Positions 1 to 8,476 of a DNA stretch of 35,157 bases are shown here, piece after piece; the stretch's first letter is position 1, and every line of letters begins with the position of its first letter. The translations under genes and the position numbers were made by a program. This DNA is from Mycobacterium sp. 1465703.0 (GTDB taxonomy: Bacteria; Actinomycetota; Actinomycetes; Mycobacteriales; Mycobacteriaceae): assembly GCF_001672975.1 (NCBI RefSeq), contig NZ_LZKU01000034.1, forward strand, positions 1 through 35,157. The letters run 5' to 3'. Below the pieces are notes generated by a model. The model was not told the origin of the DNA, made no database searches, and was given only the letters and a program-made list of their open reading frames with translations.

Positions 1-710
1 AGCACCCCGAGCTGGAACGCGCTGCGGCCCAAGGTGCCAAGCGTGCCGAGCCACGTCACAACCTCGGCGCCGCCGACCTTGCGGCTGTCGTCCACCTCGG
101 TTCCATCCAGTGCGAGGTGCCCGACGCTGCCCAGGCCGGTGGTTTCCAGTGCGGTCACGGTGACGCCCGGGTCGTCGGCGGCGACCAGGAAAACCGCAGT
201 GCCGGAATCTGTTTCAGCGGGAACCAGGAACGCGTCGGCCACCGGTCCGAAGCCGACCTGGGTACGGGTACCGGTCAGCCGGTAGCCGGCGCCGGAGCCG
301 GCCGCCCGCACCGGGCCCTCGCCCATTTCGCCGTCGAGGGCGACGGTCAGGGTCTTGTCGCCGTTGACCGCCGGAACGCCCCAGCTTTGTTGCAGCTCTT
401 CGGAACCGAATCGGGCCAGCGCGCCGGCGCCCAGTACCACGGATTCCAGATACGGCACCGCGGCCAGCTGGTGGCCCAGCGCAACCAAGATCGCGATCTG
501 CTCGAGCGCACCGAAGCCGTCCCCGCCCAGCGATGACGCCGACGCGCTGGACAGGATGCCGGCGTCGACCAGTTTTCGCCACAGGTCGCGGTCGAAGCGC
601 TGATCGAGCCCGTCGAGCTCACGCTGGTGTTCGGGGGTGCATATCGAGTCCACGATGGTGTCGACCAGGTTGCCGAGGTCGTGCGCCGCTTCGGTGGTGG
701 TGAAATCCAT
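1..710 (-). CDS. fadE27: Acyl-CoA dehydrogenase FadE27 (ChsE5), partial
   Basis: The reading frame is open from the ATG at 710 to the window edge, giving about 236 N-terminal residues of a family member usually near 370 residues. The C-terminal helical domain lies outside the window. It begins MDFTTTEAAHDLGNLVDTIV, and the rest has the small beta-domain pattern of acyl-CoA dehydrogenases but lacks a full catalytic signature. It starts 29 bases after the fadE26 stop, so the two are co-transcribed. In M. tuberculosis, FadE26 and FadE27 form an alpha2-beta2 enzyme (ChsE4-ChsE5) that desaturates 3-oxo-cholest-4-en-26-oyl-CoA in cholesterol side-chain beta-oxidation. The assignment to fadE27 rests on this position plus the divergent fdxD-hsd4A-mce4 context. 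Confidence 0.88.
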   Translation of the reverse strand, partial: MDFTTTEAAHDLGNLVDTIVDSICTPEHQRELDGLDQRFDRDLWRKLVDAGILSSASASSLGGDGFGALEQIAILVALGHQLAAVPYLESVVLGAGALARFGSEELQQSWGVPAVNGDKTLTVALDGEMGEGPVRAAGSGAGYRLTGTRTQVGFGPVADAFLVPAETDSGTAVFLVAADDPGVTVTALETTGLGSVGHLALDGTEVDDSRKVGGAEVVTWLGTLGTLGRSAFQLGV

Positions 711-739
711 GAACGTCCGTCCTTCTAATGAGTAGCGGC

Positions 740-1921
740 TCAGCGGTTTCGGGGCAGGCCCAGGGCGACCATGCCGATGATGTCGCGCTGCACTTCGTTG
801 GTGCCGCCGCCGAAGGTCAGGATCAGGCAGGCCCGGTGCATCCGCTCGACGCGGCCGCGCAGCAACGAGCCCGGCGAATTCTGCCGCACTGTCGCCGCGG
901 TACCCAGCACTTCCATCAGCAGCCGGTAGGCCTCGGTAGCCAGCTCGGTGCCGTACACCTTGGCCGCCGACGCATCCGCGGGTGACAGGGCTTCGGTTGC
1001 CGCCGAGGCCAGTTCCCAGTTGATCAGCTTGAGAACTTCGGCTTTGGCGTGCACCCGGGCCAGGTTGATCTGCACCCACTCCGAGTCGATCAACCGTGCC
1101 CCACCGGCGTCCTTGGTGTTTTGCGCCCATTCGCGAACCTCGCGCAGGGCCAAAAAGATCGGCTGCGGTGAGACGAGCGCGACCCGCTCGTGGTTGAGCT
1201 GGTTGGTCACCAGCTTCCAGCCGCCGTTCTCCTCGCCGATCAGGTTGGTCACCGGAACGCGCACGTCGGAGTAGTAGGTGGCGCTGGTGTCCACACCGGC
1301 CATGGTGTGCACCGGCGTCCAGGAGAAACCTTCGGCGGTCGTCGGCACGGTCAGCATCGAGATGCCGCGGTGCTTTTTGGCCTCGGGGTTGGTGCGCACC
1401 GCCAGCCACACCCAGTCCGCATAGGCGATCAGGCTGGTCCACATCTTTTGGCCGTTGATCACGTAGTCGTCGCCGTCGCGCACCGCGGTGGTGCGCAGAT
1501 TGGCCAGGTCGGTGCCCGCGCCGGGCTCGGAGTAGCCGATGGAGAAGTGCAATTCGCCGGCCGCGATCTTCGGCAGGAAGAACTTCTTCTGCTCCTCGGT
1601 GCCGAACGCCATGATGGTCGGCGCCACGCTGTTGATCGTCAGGAACGGCACCGGTACGCCCGCGATGGCGGCCTCGTCGGTGAAGATCAGCGAGTCCATC
1701 GGGGAGCGGTCCTGGCCGCCGTACTCCTCGGGCCAGTTCAGGGTGAGCCACCCGTCCTTGCCCATCTGCGCGACGGTGTCGCGATAGGCGGTGCCAGTCC
1801 CGACCTCGCCGCCGCCCGACGAGGTCAACGCCTCGCGACGCTCGGGGGTCATCAGGTTGGTGAAGTACGACCGCAGCTCGCGACGCAGCTCCTCTTGTTC
1901 CGGGGTGTAACTGATGCGCAT
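740..1921 (-). CDS. fadE26: Acyl-CoA dehydrogenase FadE26 (ChsE4)
   Basis: This 393-residue protein spans the full family length. Residues 129-162 carry the acyl-CoA dehydrogenase signature (GYSEPGAGTDLANLR, then VINGQKMWTS). The C-terminal FAD-contact motif is GGGTNEVQRDIIG near 372-384. Glu245, in LNHERV, is my best candidate for the catalytic base; this is inferred from related steroid dehydrogenases. It should pair with the following gene product as the ChsE4-ChsE5 heterotetramer that acts on C27 steroid-CoA thioesters. The ATG at 1921 begins MRISYTPEQEEL, a normal family start. The gene is divergent from fdxD, and the KstR-type box at 2014-2027 in the shared promoter region predicts cholesterol-inducible expression. 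Confidence 0.93.
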   Translation of the reverse strand: MRISYTPEQEELRRELRSYFTNLMTPERREALTSSGGGEVGTGTAYRDTVAQMGKDGWLTLNWPEEYGGQDRSPMDSLIFTDEAAIAGVPVPFLTINSVAPTIMAFGTEEQKKFFLPKIAAGELHFSIGYSEPGAGTDLANLRTTAVRDGDDYVINGQKMWTSLIAYADWVWLAVRTNPEAKKHRGISMLTVPTTAEGFSWTPVHTMAGVDTSATYYSDVRVPVTNLIGEENGGWKLVTNQLNHERVALVSPQPIFLALREVREWAQNTKDAGGARLIDSEWVQINLARVHAKAEVLKLINWELASAATEALSPADASAAKVYGTELATEAYRLLMEVLGTAATVRQNSPGSLLRGRVERMHRACLILTFGGGTNEVQRDIIGMVALGLPRNR

Positions 1922-2013
1922 TTCGGCCGTCCTTGAAAGTTAACGACGTTCGGAGTAACCAGCCTCGTCACAGTCTGCAGCTCGACCAACGGCTACCCGT
2001 TCGTCTTCCCGGT

Positions 2014-2027
2014 TGTAACACGTTCTA
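2014..2027. promoter_or_regulatory. KstR operator, perfect consensus
   Basis: The 14 bases TGTAACACGTTCTA match the published KstR palindrome TNNAACNNGTTNNA at every defined position. The site lies between the divergent fadE26 and fdxD starts. KstR is the TetR-family repressor released by CoA-thioester cholesterol metabolites. A possible rightward -10 (TAGTCT, 2026-2031) overlaps the right edge of the box, so binding should block transcription toward fdxD. The rest of the 214-base spacer shows nothing else I can name. Confidence 0.88.
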
Positions 2028-2135
2028 GTCTGGGAATCCAGCGACCGTTTCCACAGCGGTGTCAGGGCCTTATGGTGGACCTACATACTGATGAGGAGAG
2101 TCCTGCGGTGAAGGGCCAGGTTCAAGGAGGATGCT

Positions 2136-2327
2136 GTGCGGGTGATCGTGGACCGTGACCGGTGTGAAGGCAATGCAGTGTGCTTGGGAATCGCCCCAGA
2201 TATCTTCGACCTGGACGACGAAGACTACGCCGTGGTGAAGCTTGATCCGATTCCCGCCGAACAGGAACAGTTGGCCGAGCAGGCAATCGCCGAGTGCCCG
2301 CGCGCCGCGCTCAGCCGCGGCGACTGA
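2136..2327 (+). CDS. fdxD: [3Fe-4S] ferredoxin FdxD
   Basis: A 63-residue ferredoxin. Cys10, Cys16 and Cys54 form the C-x5-C...CP arrangement of actinobacterial [3Fe-4S] ferredoxins (CEGNAVC; ECPRAAL). The GTG start at 2136 is chosen because a strong AAGGAGG (2124-2130) precedes it by 5 bases and the length equals the usual FdxD. Such ferredoxins carry single electrons from a reductase to cytochromes P450 and other oxidoreductases. Its place beside hsd4A and mce4, under the KstR box, argues for a steroid-oxidising partner; the exact partner is not shown here. It is followed 43 bases later by hsd4A on the same strand. Confidence 0.93.
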   Translation: MRVIVDRDRCEGNAVCLGIAPDIFDLDDEDYAVVKLDPIPAEQEQLAEQAIAECPRAALSRGD

Positions 2328-2370
2328 CCCAGCCCACAGCGCGTCAACTAAAACTAGAGGTATTCATAAA

Positions 2371-3285
2371 TTGACTAGCAGCACGAACGCGACCGATCTC
2401 TCCGGAAAGGTCGCGGTGGTCACCGGTGCGGCCGCGGGCCTGGGACGCGCTGAGGCGCTCGGCCTGGCCCACCAGGGCGCAACCGTCGTCGTCAACGACA
2501 TCGCCGCCGCCTTGGATGCCTCCGACGTCATCGATGAAATCAACTCCGCCGGTTCCAAGGCCGTTGCCGTGGCGGGCGACATCAGCGAACGCGCCACCGC
2601 CGACGAACTGGTTGCTCAGGCCGACTCTCTGGGTGGGCTCGACATCGTGATCAACAACGCCGGGATCACCCGCGACCGGATGCTGTTCAACATGTCCGAC
2701 GAGGAGTGGGATCTCGTCATCGCCGTGCACCTGCGCGGTCACTTCCTGCTGACCCGCAACGCGGCCGCCTACTGGCGCACCAAGGCCAAGGACGCCGGCG
2801 GCCAGATCTTCGGACGCATCGTCAACACCGCGTCGGAGGCCGGCCTGGTCGGCCCGGTCGGGCAGGCGAACTACGGCGCCGCCAAGGCGGGCATCATCTC
2901 GCTCACCCTGACGGCGGCCCGGGCGCTGGGCCGCTACGGGGTCTGCGCCAACGCCATCTGTCCCCGCGCGCGCACCGCGATGACGGCCGGCGTCTTCGGC
3001 GACGCACCGGAGGTCGACGCGGGCGGCGTCGACCCGTTGTCGCCCGACCATGTCGTCAGTCTGGTCAAGTTTCTGTCCTCGCCGGCAGCCGCCGAGGTGA
3101 ACGGTCAGGTGTTCATCGTCTACGGTCCACAGGTGACATTGGTCGCTGCGCCCACCGTAGAGCGCAAATTCAGCGCCGACGGTGCCGCTTGGGACCCTGA
3201 ACAACTGAGCTCGACGCTTCAGGATTACTTTGCTGGCCGTGATCCTGAGCACAATTTTTCGGCCGGCGCACTAATGGAGCAATAG
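2371..3285 (+). CDS. hsd4A: 17-beta-hydroxysteroid / 3-hydroxyacyl-CoA dehydrogenase Hsd4A
   Basis: A 304-residue classical short-chain dehydrogenase. The cofactor motif is TGAAAGLG (18-25), with Asp43 after the second strand suggesting NAD preference, and NNAG at 95-98. The catalytic set is Ser155, Tyr168 and Lys172 (YGAAK). It resembles the dehydrogenase half of peroxisomal type-4 multifunctional enzymes. Mycobacterial Hsd4A is reported to oxidise both 17-hydroxysteroids and the 3-hydroxyacyl-CoA of the sterol side chain. The start is taken as TTG 2371, preceded by TAGAGG 10 bases upstream. The frame is open further upstream, but that part overlaps fdxD and lacks SDR character. It is co-directional with fdxD and precedes mce4. 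Confidence 0.9.
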   Translation: MTSSTNATDLSGKVAVVTGAAAGLGRAEALGLAHQGATVVVNDIAAALDASDVIDEINSAGSKAVAVAGDISERATADELVAQADSLGGLDIVINNAGITRDRMLFNMSDEEWDLVIAVHLRGHFLLTRNAAAYWRTKAKDAGGQIFGRIVNTASEAGLVGPVGQANYGAAKAGIISLTLTAARALGRYGVCANAICPRARTAMTAGVFGDAPEVDAGGVDPLSPDHVVSLVKFLSSPAAAEVNGQVFIVYGPQVTLVAAPTVERKFSADGAAWDPEQLSSTLQDYFAGRDPEHNFSAGALMEQ

Positions 3286-3321
3286 CCGCAAACGGCTGGC
3301 TGATCGGGGGAAATCGCCAGG

Positions 3322-3335
3322 TAGAACGTGTGTCA
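3322..3335. promoter_or_regulatory. KstR-like operator upstream of mce4, one core mismatch
   Basis: TAGAACGTGTGTCA fits TNNAACNNGTTNNA except that the second half-site reads GTG instead of GTT. It lies about 65 bases upstream of a sigma-A-like promoter and 186 bases before yrbE4A. The mce4 operon is a known KstR target, so a site is expected in this spacer. The mismatch and the upstream position make this moderate rather than certain. Confidence 0.5.
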
Positions 3336-3399
3336 GTTTTCCACGTGACAAGTGCTTCTGACCTGCCAATTAACGGTTTGGATAACGAAGTGCTGTTCA

Positions 3400-3430
3400 T
3401 TGACATGGTGAAGTTGTTCTGGGTTAATAT
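3400..3430 (+). promoter_or_regulatory. Putative sigma-A promoter of the mce4 operon
   Basis: TTGACA (3400-3405) is followed after 18-19 bases by TTAATA/TAATAT (3424-3430). The spacing is slightly long, but both hexamers are near consensus, unusual in such GC-rich DNA. Predicted transcription starts near 3437, leaving a leader of about 85 bases before the yrbE4A TTG codon. Confidence 0.5.
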
Positions 3431-3520
3431 GATCCGGCTCACAGCGAGCCGCGTGCGACCGTAGACGATGCAAAGGCCAGACATAGACTTCGCCGAGACC
3501 AAACCGAGGGGGGAACCGCG

Positions 3521-4285
3521 TTGAGGGAGCAACTTGCGGTCCCCGCCCGCGCCGTCGGCGGATTTTTCGAGATGATGATGGACACCGGCCGGGCGGCGTT
3601 TCGCCGGCCGTTTCAATTCGGTGAATTTCTCGATCAGACGTGGATGATCGCGCGCGTCTCGCTGGTCCCGACGCTGCTGGTGTCCATACCGTTCACGGTG
3701 CTGGTGGCCTTCACTCTCAACATCCTGCTGCACGAGATCGGCGCCGCTGACCTGTCCGGCGCCGGCACGGCCTTCGGCACCATTACTCAGCTGGGTCCAG
3801 TGGTGACCGTGCTCGTCGTGGCCGGCGCGGGCGCCACCGCGATCTGCGCCGACCTCGGCGCCCGCACCATCCGCGAGGAGATCGACGCGATGCGGGTGCT
3901 CGGCATCGACCCGATCCAGCGGCTCGTGGTGCCGCGCGTGCTGGCATCCACCGTGGTGGCCCTGCTGCTCAATGGATTGGTATGCGCCATCGGTCTTTCC
4001 GGCGGTTACGTCTTCTCCGTGTTTCTGCAAGGGGTGAACCCCGGCGCGTTCATCAACGGGCTAACCGTGCTGACCGGGCTGCGCGAGCTGGTTCTGGCCG
4101 AGGTCAAAGCGCTGCTGTTCGGCGTGATGGCCGGCATGGTGGGCTGCTACCGCGGCCTGACCGTCAAGGGCGGCCCCAAGGGCGTCGGTAACGCGGTCAA
4201 CGAGACCGTCGTCTACGCCTTCATCTGCCTGTTCGTGATCAACGTGGTGATGACGGCCATCGGCGTGCGAATCTCGGCGAAGTGA
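3521..4285 (+). CDS. yrbE4A: Mce4 permease subunit YrbE4A
   Basis: A 254-residue integral membrane protein of the MlaE/YrbE family with about five to six hydrophobic segments. The conserved cytoplasmic coupling-helix motif is REEIDAMRVLGIDPI, near residues 122-136. With YrbE4B it forms the permease core of the Mce4 sterol importer, energised by the ATPase MceG, which is not encoded here. The TTG at 3521 is chosen because a GAGGGGGGAA purine run precedes it at suitable distance and the product starts REQLAVPARAVGGFFE as in known homologues. It is the first gene of the operon; yrbE4B follows after 19 bases. Confidence 0.96.
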   Translation: MREQLAVPARAVGGFFEMMMDTGRAAFRRPFQFGEFLDQTWMIARVSLVPTLLVSIPFTVLVAFTLNILLHEIGAADLSGAGTAFGTITQLGPVVTVLVVAGAGATAICADLGARTIREEIDAMRVLGIDPIQRLVVPRVLASTVVALLLNGLVCAIGLSGGYVFSVFLQGVNPGAFINGLTVLTGLRELVLAEVKALLFGVMAGMVGCYRGLTVKGGPKGVGNAVNETVVYAFICLFVINVVMTAIGVRISAK

Positions 4286-4304
4286 TGGGACGGGTGAGCA
4301 CGCG

Positions 4305-5147
4305 ATGAGTTACGACGCCACGCTGCGATTTCGAAGGCTCGTTTCCCGGCTGCAGGAGCCGGTCGACGACTTCGGCGAACAAGCGCTGTTCTACGGGCAG
4401 ACCATGCGCTACGTCCCCAACGCGCTCACCCGCTACCACAAGGAGACGGTTCGCCTGATCGCCGAGATGACGATGGGCGCGGGCGCTCTCGTCATGATCG
4501 GCGGCACGGTCGGTGTGGCGGCGTTCCTTACCCTGGCCTCCGGCGGTGTCATTGCCGTGCAGGGGTATTCGTCGCTGGGCAACATCGGTATCGAGGCGCT
4601 GACCGGGTTCTTGTCGGCATTTTTGAACGTCCGGGTTGTCGCGCCGGTGATCGCGGGTATCGCGCTGGCGGCCACCATTGGCGCCGGCGCCACCGCCCAA
4701 CTGGGGGCTATGCGGGTATCCGAGGAGATCGACGCCGTCGAATGCATGGCGGTGCACTCGGTGTCCTACCTGGTATCAACCCGCCTGATCGCCGGCCTGA
4801 TCGCGATCATCCCGCTGTACTCGCTGTCGGTGCTGGCCGCCTTCTTCGCCGCCCGGTTCACCACGGTGTACATCAACGGGCAGTCAAAAGGCCTCTACGA
4901 CCACTACTTCAATACATTTTTGATTCCGTCGGACCTTTTGTGGTCGTTCCTGCAGGCCATTGTGATGTCCATCGCGGTGATGCTGGTTCACACCTATTAC
5001 GGCTACAACGCCCACGGCGGTCCGGTCGGCGTTGGCATCGCGGTGGGGCAGGCCGTGCGGACCTCGCTGATCGTCGTGGTCGTCATCACCCTGTTCATCT
5101 CGCTCGCTGTCTACGGGGCGTCCGGTAACTTCAACCTCTCCGGATAA
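4305..5147 (+). CDS. yrbE4B: Mce4 permease subunit YrbE4B
   Basis: A 280-residue MlaE-family membrane protein, the second permease half of the Mce4 transporter. It has a longer cytoplasmic N-terminus than YrbE4A (about 45 residues before the first hydrophobic stretch). The coupling motif RVSEEIDAVECMAVHSVSYL lies around residues 138-157, matching the EEID motif of its partner. Four further hydrophobic segments follow. The length is typical of the family. GACGGGTGAG just upstream of the ATG may serve as the ribosome site. mce4A begins 20 bases after the stop. Confidence 0.96.
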   Translation: MSYDATLRFRRLVSRLQEPVDDFGEQALFYGQTMRYVPNALTRYHKETVRLIAEMTMGAGALVMIGGTVGVAAFLTLASGGVIAVQGYSSLGNIGIEALTGFLSAFLNVRVVAPVIAGIALAATIGAGATAQLGAMRVSEEIDAVECMAVHSVSYLVSTRLIAGLIAIIPLYSLSVLAAFFAARFTTVYINGQSKGLYDHYFNTFLIPSDLLWSFLQAIVMSIAVMLVHTYYGYNAHGGPVGVGIAVGQAVRTSLIVVVVITLFISLAVYGASGNFNLSG

Positions 5148-5167
5148 GAGGACCGCTTAAAAGGGAC

Positions 5168-6370
5168 ATGGCAGACACAGGATCGCGACGCACCACCGTC
5201 CGGCTGGCAGCAGCAGTGCTTGCCAGCCTGCTGGTGGCTTCCGCTGTGCTGACTTACCTTTTCTACACAGCGGCCTTTGCGCCGATCGACAACGTCACGG
5301 TGTCGGCGCCCCGGGCCGGGCTGGTGATGGAGGAGGGCGCCAAGGTCAAGTACCGGGGTATCCAGATCGGCAAAGTCGAAACCATCGACTATTCCGGCGA
5401 CCAAGCGCGACTGACACTCGGCATCAACAGCGACGCCATGCATTTCATCCCGTCCAACGCGACGGTGCACATCGCGGGTAACACCATCTTCGGCGCCAAG
5501 GCCGTGGAATTCATTACCCCCCAAGCGCCTTCGCCAACGTCTCTGCGTCCGAATGCCCATGTCGCGGCGTCTTCGGTGCAGCTGGAAGTCAACACCTTGT
5601 TCCAGTCGTTGATCGACCTGCTGCACAAGGTCGATCCCGTCGAACTCAACGGGACCCTGAGCGCCTTCGCGGAGGGGCTGCGCGGCCACGGCGACGACCT
5701 GGGCGGCATCCTGACCGGCTTGAACACGCTGACGCGCCAGGCAAACCCGAAGCTGCCGGCGCTGCAGGAGGACTTCCGCAAGGCCGCGGTGGTTGCCAAC
5801 ACCTACGCCGACGCCGCCCCGGACCTGACCACCGTGATCGCCAACCTGCCGACGATCAACAAGACCGTCGTAGACCAGCAGAATAACCTCAACGACACGC
5901 TGCTGGCCACGATCGGCCTGTCCAACAACGCCTATGACACGCTGGCGCCAGCCGAGCAGGACTTCATCGCCACCATCAACCGGCTACGGGCCCCGCTCAA
6001 GGTGGCCGCCGACTACTCACCGGAATTCGGCTGCCTGTTCGCCGGTATCGAGCGCGGTATCAAGGAATTCGCGCCGCTGCTCGGTGTCCGCAAGGCCGGT
6101 TTGTTCACGTCGTCGAGCTTCGTGCTGGGCGCGCCGTCCTACACCTATCCGGAGTCGCTGCCGATCGTCAACGCCTCCGGCGGCCCAAACTGTCGCGGGT
6201 TGCCCGACATTCCGACCAAGCAGACCGGCGGTTCGTTCTACCGGGCGCCGTTCCTGGTGACCGACAACGCCAACATCCCGTACGAGCCGTTCACCGAACT
6301 GCAGTTCGACGCACCCTCCACGTTGCAATTCTTGTTCCACGGCGCCTTCGCGGAACGGGACGACTTCTGA
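5168..6370 (+). CDS. mce4A: Mce family protein Mce4A
   Basis: A 400-residue protein with one N-terminal membrane anchor (about 11-33), an MCE/MlaD domain (about 38-117, with KYRGIQIGKVETID) and a long helical Mce4_CUP1-type region. The six Mce proteins are thought to assemble into a hexameric tunnel spanning the periplasm and carrying sterol to the YrbE permease. The C-terminal part holds two cysteines (CLFAG; NCRGLP), common in Mce A proteins. It is translationally coupled to mce4B: the TGA stop and next ATG share one base (TGATG). Confidence 0.96.
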   Translation: MADTGSRRTTVRLAAAVLASLLVASAVLTYLFYTAAFAPIDNVTVSAPRAGLVMEEGAKVKYRGIQIGKVETIDYSGDQARLTLGINSDAMHFIPSNATVHIAGNTIFGAKAVEFITPQAPSPTSLRPNAHVAASSVQLEVNTLFQSLIDLLHKVDPVELNGTLSAFAEGLRGHGDDLGGILTGLNTLTRQANPKLPALQEDFRKAAVVANTYADAAPDLTTVIANLPTINKTVVDQQNNLNDTLLATIGLSNNAYDTLAPAEQDFIATINRLRAPLKVAADYSPEFGCLFAGIERGIKEFAPLLGVRKAGLFTSSSFVLGAPSYTYPESLPIVNASGGPNCRGLPDIPTKQTGGSFYRAPFLVTDNANIPYEPFTELQFDAPSTLQFLFHGAFAERDDF

Positions 6371-7422
6371 TGGAAAGCTCCGGGATGCCGTCGCACCGCG
6401 AGATGATGATCAAGGTCAGCATCTTCGCCGTGGCCATGGTGTTGGTGTCGGCGGCGCTGGTGGTGGTCTTCGGCGACTTCCGGTTCGGTCCCGAAAGCAC
6501 TTACCACGCAACGTTTACCGACGTATCACGGCTGAAGTCCGGCCAGAAGGTGCGCATCGCCGGGGTGCCGGTCGGTGCGGTGTCCGGCATCAAGCTCAAC
6601 CCCGACAACACCATCGACGTGAAGTTCGGAGTCGACAGGCGCTATACGCTCTATTCCTCCACGCGCGCGGTGATCCGCTACGAAAACCTGGTCGGCGACC
6701 GCTATTTGGAGATCACGTCGGGCCCCGGAGAGCTGCGAAAGCTACCGGCCGGCGCGACGATTAACAGCCAACACACCCAGCCCGCATTGGACCTCGATGC
6801 CCTGTTGGGCGGGCTGCGACCGGTACTCAAGGGTCTTGACGCCGACAAGGTCAACACCATCAGCAGCGCGGTCATCCAATTGCTGCAGGGCCAGGGCGGG
6901 GCGTTGTCGAACGTGCTGGCCGACACCAGCGCGTTCTCCTCCGCGCTGGGCCAGCGTGACCAGCTCATCGGCGACGTGATCAACAACCTCAACACGGTGC
7001 TGACCACCGTGGACCAACGCAGCGCACAATTCTCGGCCAGCGTCGACCAGTTGCAGCAACTCATCACCGGGCTGGCCGAGCACAAAGACGACATCGCGGG
7101 CGCCATCCCGCCGCTGGCGTCAACGACGACGGATTTGACGCAGCTACTGAAGAATTCGCGGCGGCCGCTGCAGGGCGTCCTGGAGAACACCCGCCCGCTG
7201 GCCACCGAGCTGGACAACCGCAAGGCCGAGGTGAACAACGACGTCGAGCAGCTCGGCGAGGACTATCTGCGGCTGGCCGCCCTGGGTGCCTACGGGTCGT
7301 TCTTCAACATTTACTTCTGTTCCGTGACGATCAAGATCAACGGCCCGGCCGGTAGCGACATCCTGCTGCCGCTCGGTGGCCAGGTGGATCCCAGCAAGGG
7401 GAGGTGCTCTTTTGCCAAGTAA
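6370..7422 (+). CDS. mce4B: Mce family protein Mce4B
   Basis: This 350-residue Mce protein has an N-terminal membrane segment (about 15-34). Its MCE domain runs about 41-115, including SGQKVRIAGVPVGAVSGI. A helical needle-forming segment follows, rich in heptad-like hydrophobics. It ends with a short Cys-containing tail (FYFCSVTIKING...GGQVDPSKGRCSFAK region) typical of Mce B subunits. It overlaps mce4A by one base at its start and mce4C by 11 bases at its end, which implies coupled translation and equal stoichiometry in the Mce4 hexamer. Confidence 0.95.
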   Translation: MESSGMPSHREMMIKVSIFAVAMVLVSAALVVVFGDFRFGPESTYHATFTDVSRLKSGQKVRIAGVPVGAVSGIKLNPDNTIDVKFGVDRRYTLYSSTRAVIRYENLVGDRYLEITSGPGELRKLPAGATINSQHTQPALDLDALLGGLRPVLKGLDADKVNTISSAVIQLLQGQGGALSNVLADTSAFSSALGQRDQLIGDVINNLNTVLTTVDQRSAQFSASVDQLQQLITGLAEHKDDIAGAIPPLASTTTDLTQLLKNSRRPLQGVLENTRPLATELDNRKAEVNNDVEQLGEDYLRLAALGAYGSFFNIYFCSVTIKINGPAGSDILLPLGGQVDPSKGRCSFAK

Positions 7423-8476
7423 CGCAAGGCGTGAGCGCGATCCACTGCGCACCGGCATCTTCGGCGTGGTCCTGGTGGTGTGCGTCGTGCTCATTGCGTT
7501 CGGCTACGCCGGATTACCGTTCTGGCCGCAGGGCAAGATCTACGACGCCTACTTCACCGACGCCGGCGGCATCAATCCCGGCAACGCCGTATACGTTTCG
7601 GGTTTCAAGGTCGGTAAGGTGACTTCGGTGGGGCTGGCCGGCGACAGCGCCAAGATCAGCTTCAGCGTCGACCGCCATGTCGCGGTCGGCGACCAGTCGC
7701 TGGCCGCGATCCGCACCGACACCATCCTCGGTGAGCGCTCCATCTCGGTGACGCCGGCCGGCGGCGGTAAGGCCACCACCATTCCGCTCAGCCGTACGAC
7801 GACGCCGTATACCCTCGCCGGCGCGCTCGAGGATCTGGGTCAGAACGCCAACAACCTGGACAAGCCGCAGTTCGAGAAGGCGTTGAACGTGCTGACCGAC
7901 ACGCTGCATGACGCCAACCCGGAGTTGCGCGGTGCGCTGGACGGCGTGACGTCGCTGTCTCGCACTCTGGACCGCCGCGATGAGGCGCTGCAAAGCCTTC
8001 TGGCGCACGCGAAGTCGGTCACCGGTGTGTTGTCCCAGCGTGCCGAACAGGTGAACAAACTCGTCGACGACGGTGACGAGTTATTCGCCGCTCTGGACGA
8101 ACGGCGCGGCGCCCTGGCCCAGCTGATCTCCGGGATCCAGGATCTGTCCACGCAGATCTCCGGCTTCGTCGCCGACAACCGCAAGGAATTCGGTCCGGCG
8201 CTGAACAAGCTCAACGATGTGCTGTCCAACCTCAATGAGCGCCGCGACTACATCAGCGAGGCCCTCAAGCGGCTGCCCACCTACGCCACCGAGTTGGGCG
8301 AGGTGGTCGGTTCTGGCCCCGGATTCAACGTCAACGTCTACGGCGTTATCCCGGCGCCACTGCTGGCCACCATGTTCGACTTCTTCTATCAGCCCGGCAA
8401 GTTGCCTGCCAGCCTCGCGGACTACCTGCGCGGCTTGATCCAGGAACGCTGGGTGATCAGGCCGAAGTCACCGTGA
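7412..8476 (+). CDS. mce4C: Mce family protein Mce4C
   Basis: A 354-residue Mce subunit: membrane anchor about 14-33, MCE domain about 39-115 (GNAVYVSGFKVGKVTSVGLA), then a long coiled helical region. I place the start at TTG 7412 because AAGGGGAGG (7396-7404) sits 7 bases upstream and the product then begins LPSNARRERDPLRTGIFG, close to known Mce4C N-termini. An ATG at 7376 in the same frame lies inside mce4B without a ribosome site. It overlaps mce4B by 11 bases and mce4D by 4 or 1 bases. Confidence 0.94.
   Translation: MPSNARRERDPLRTGIFGVVLVVCVVLIAFGYAGLPFWPQGKIYDAYFTDAGGINPGNAVYVSGFKVGKVTSVGLAGDSAKISFSVDRHVAVGDQSLAAIRTDTILGERSISVTPAGGGKATTIPLSRTTTPYTLAGALEDLGQNANNLDKPQFEKALNVLTDTLHDANPELRGALDGVTSLSRTLDRRDEALQSLLAHAKSVTGVLSQRAEQVNKLVDDGDELFAALDERRGALAQLISGIQDLSTQISGFVADNRKEFGPALNKLNDVLSNLNERRDYISEALKRLPTYATELGEVVGSGPGFNVNVYGVIPAPLLATMFDFFYQPGKLPASLADYLRGLIQERWVIRPKSP

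Noticed and set aside
2344..3252. 302-codon minus strand frame
   Set aside because: Antisense to hsd4A, no domain character.
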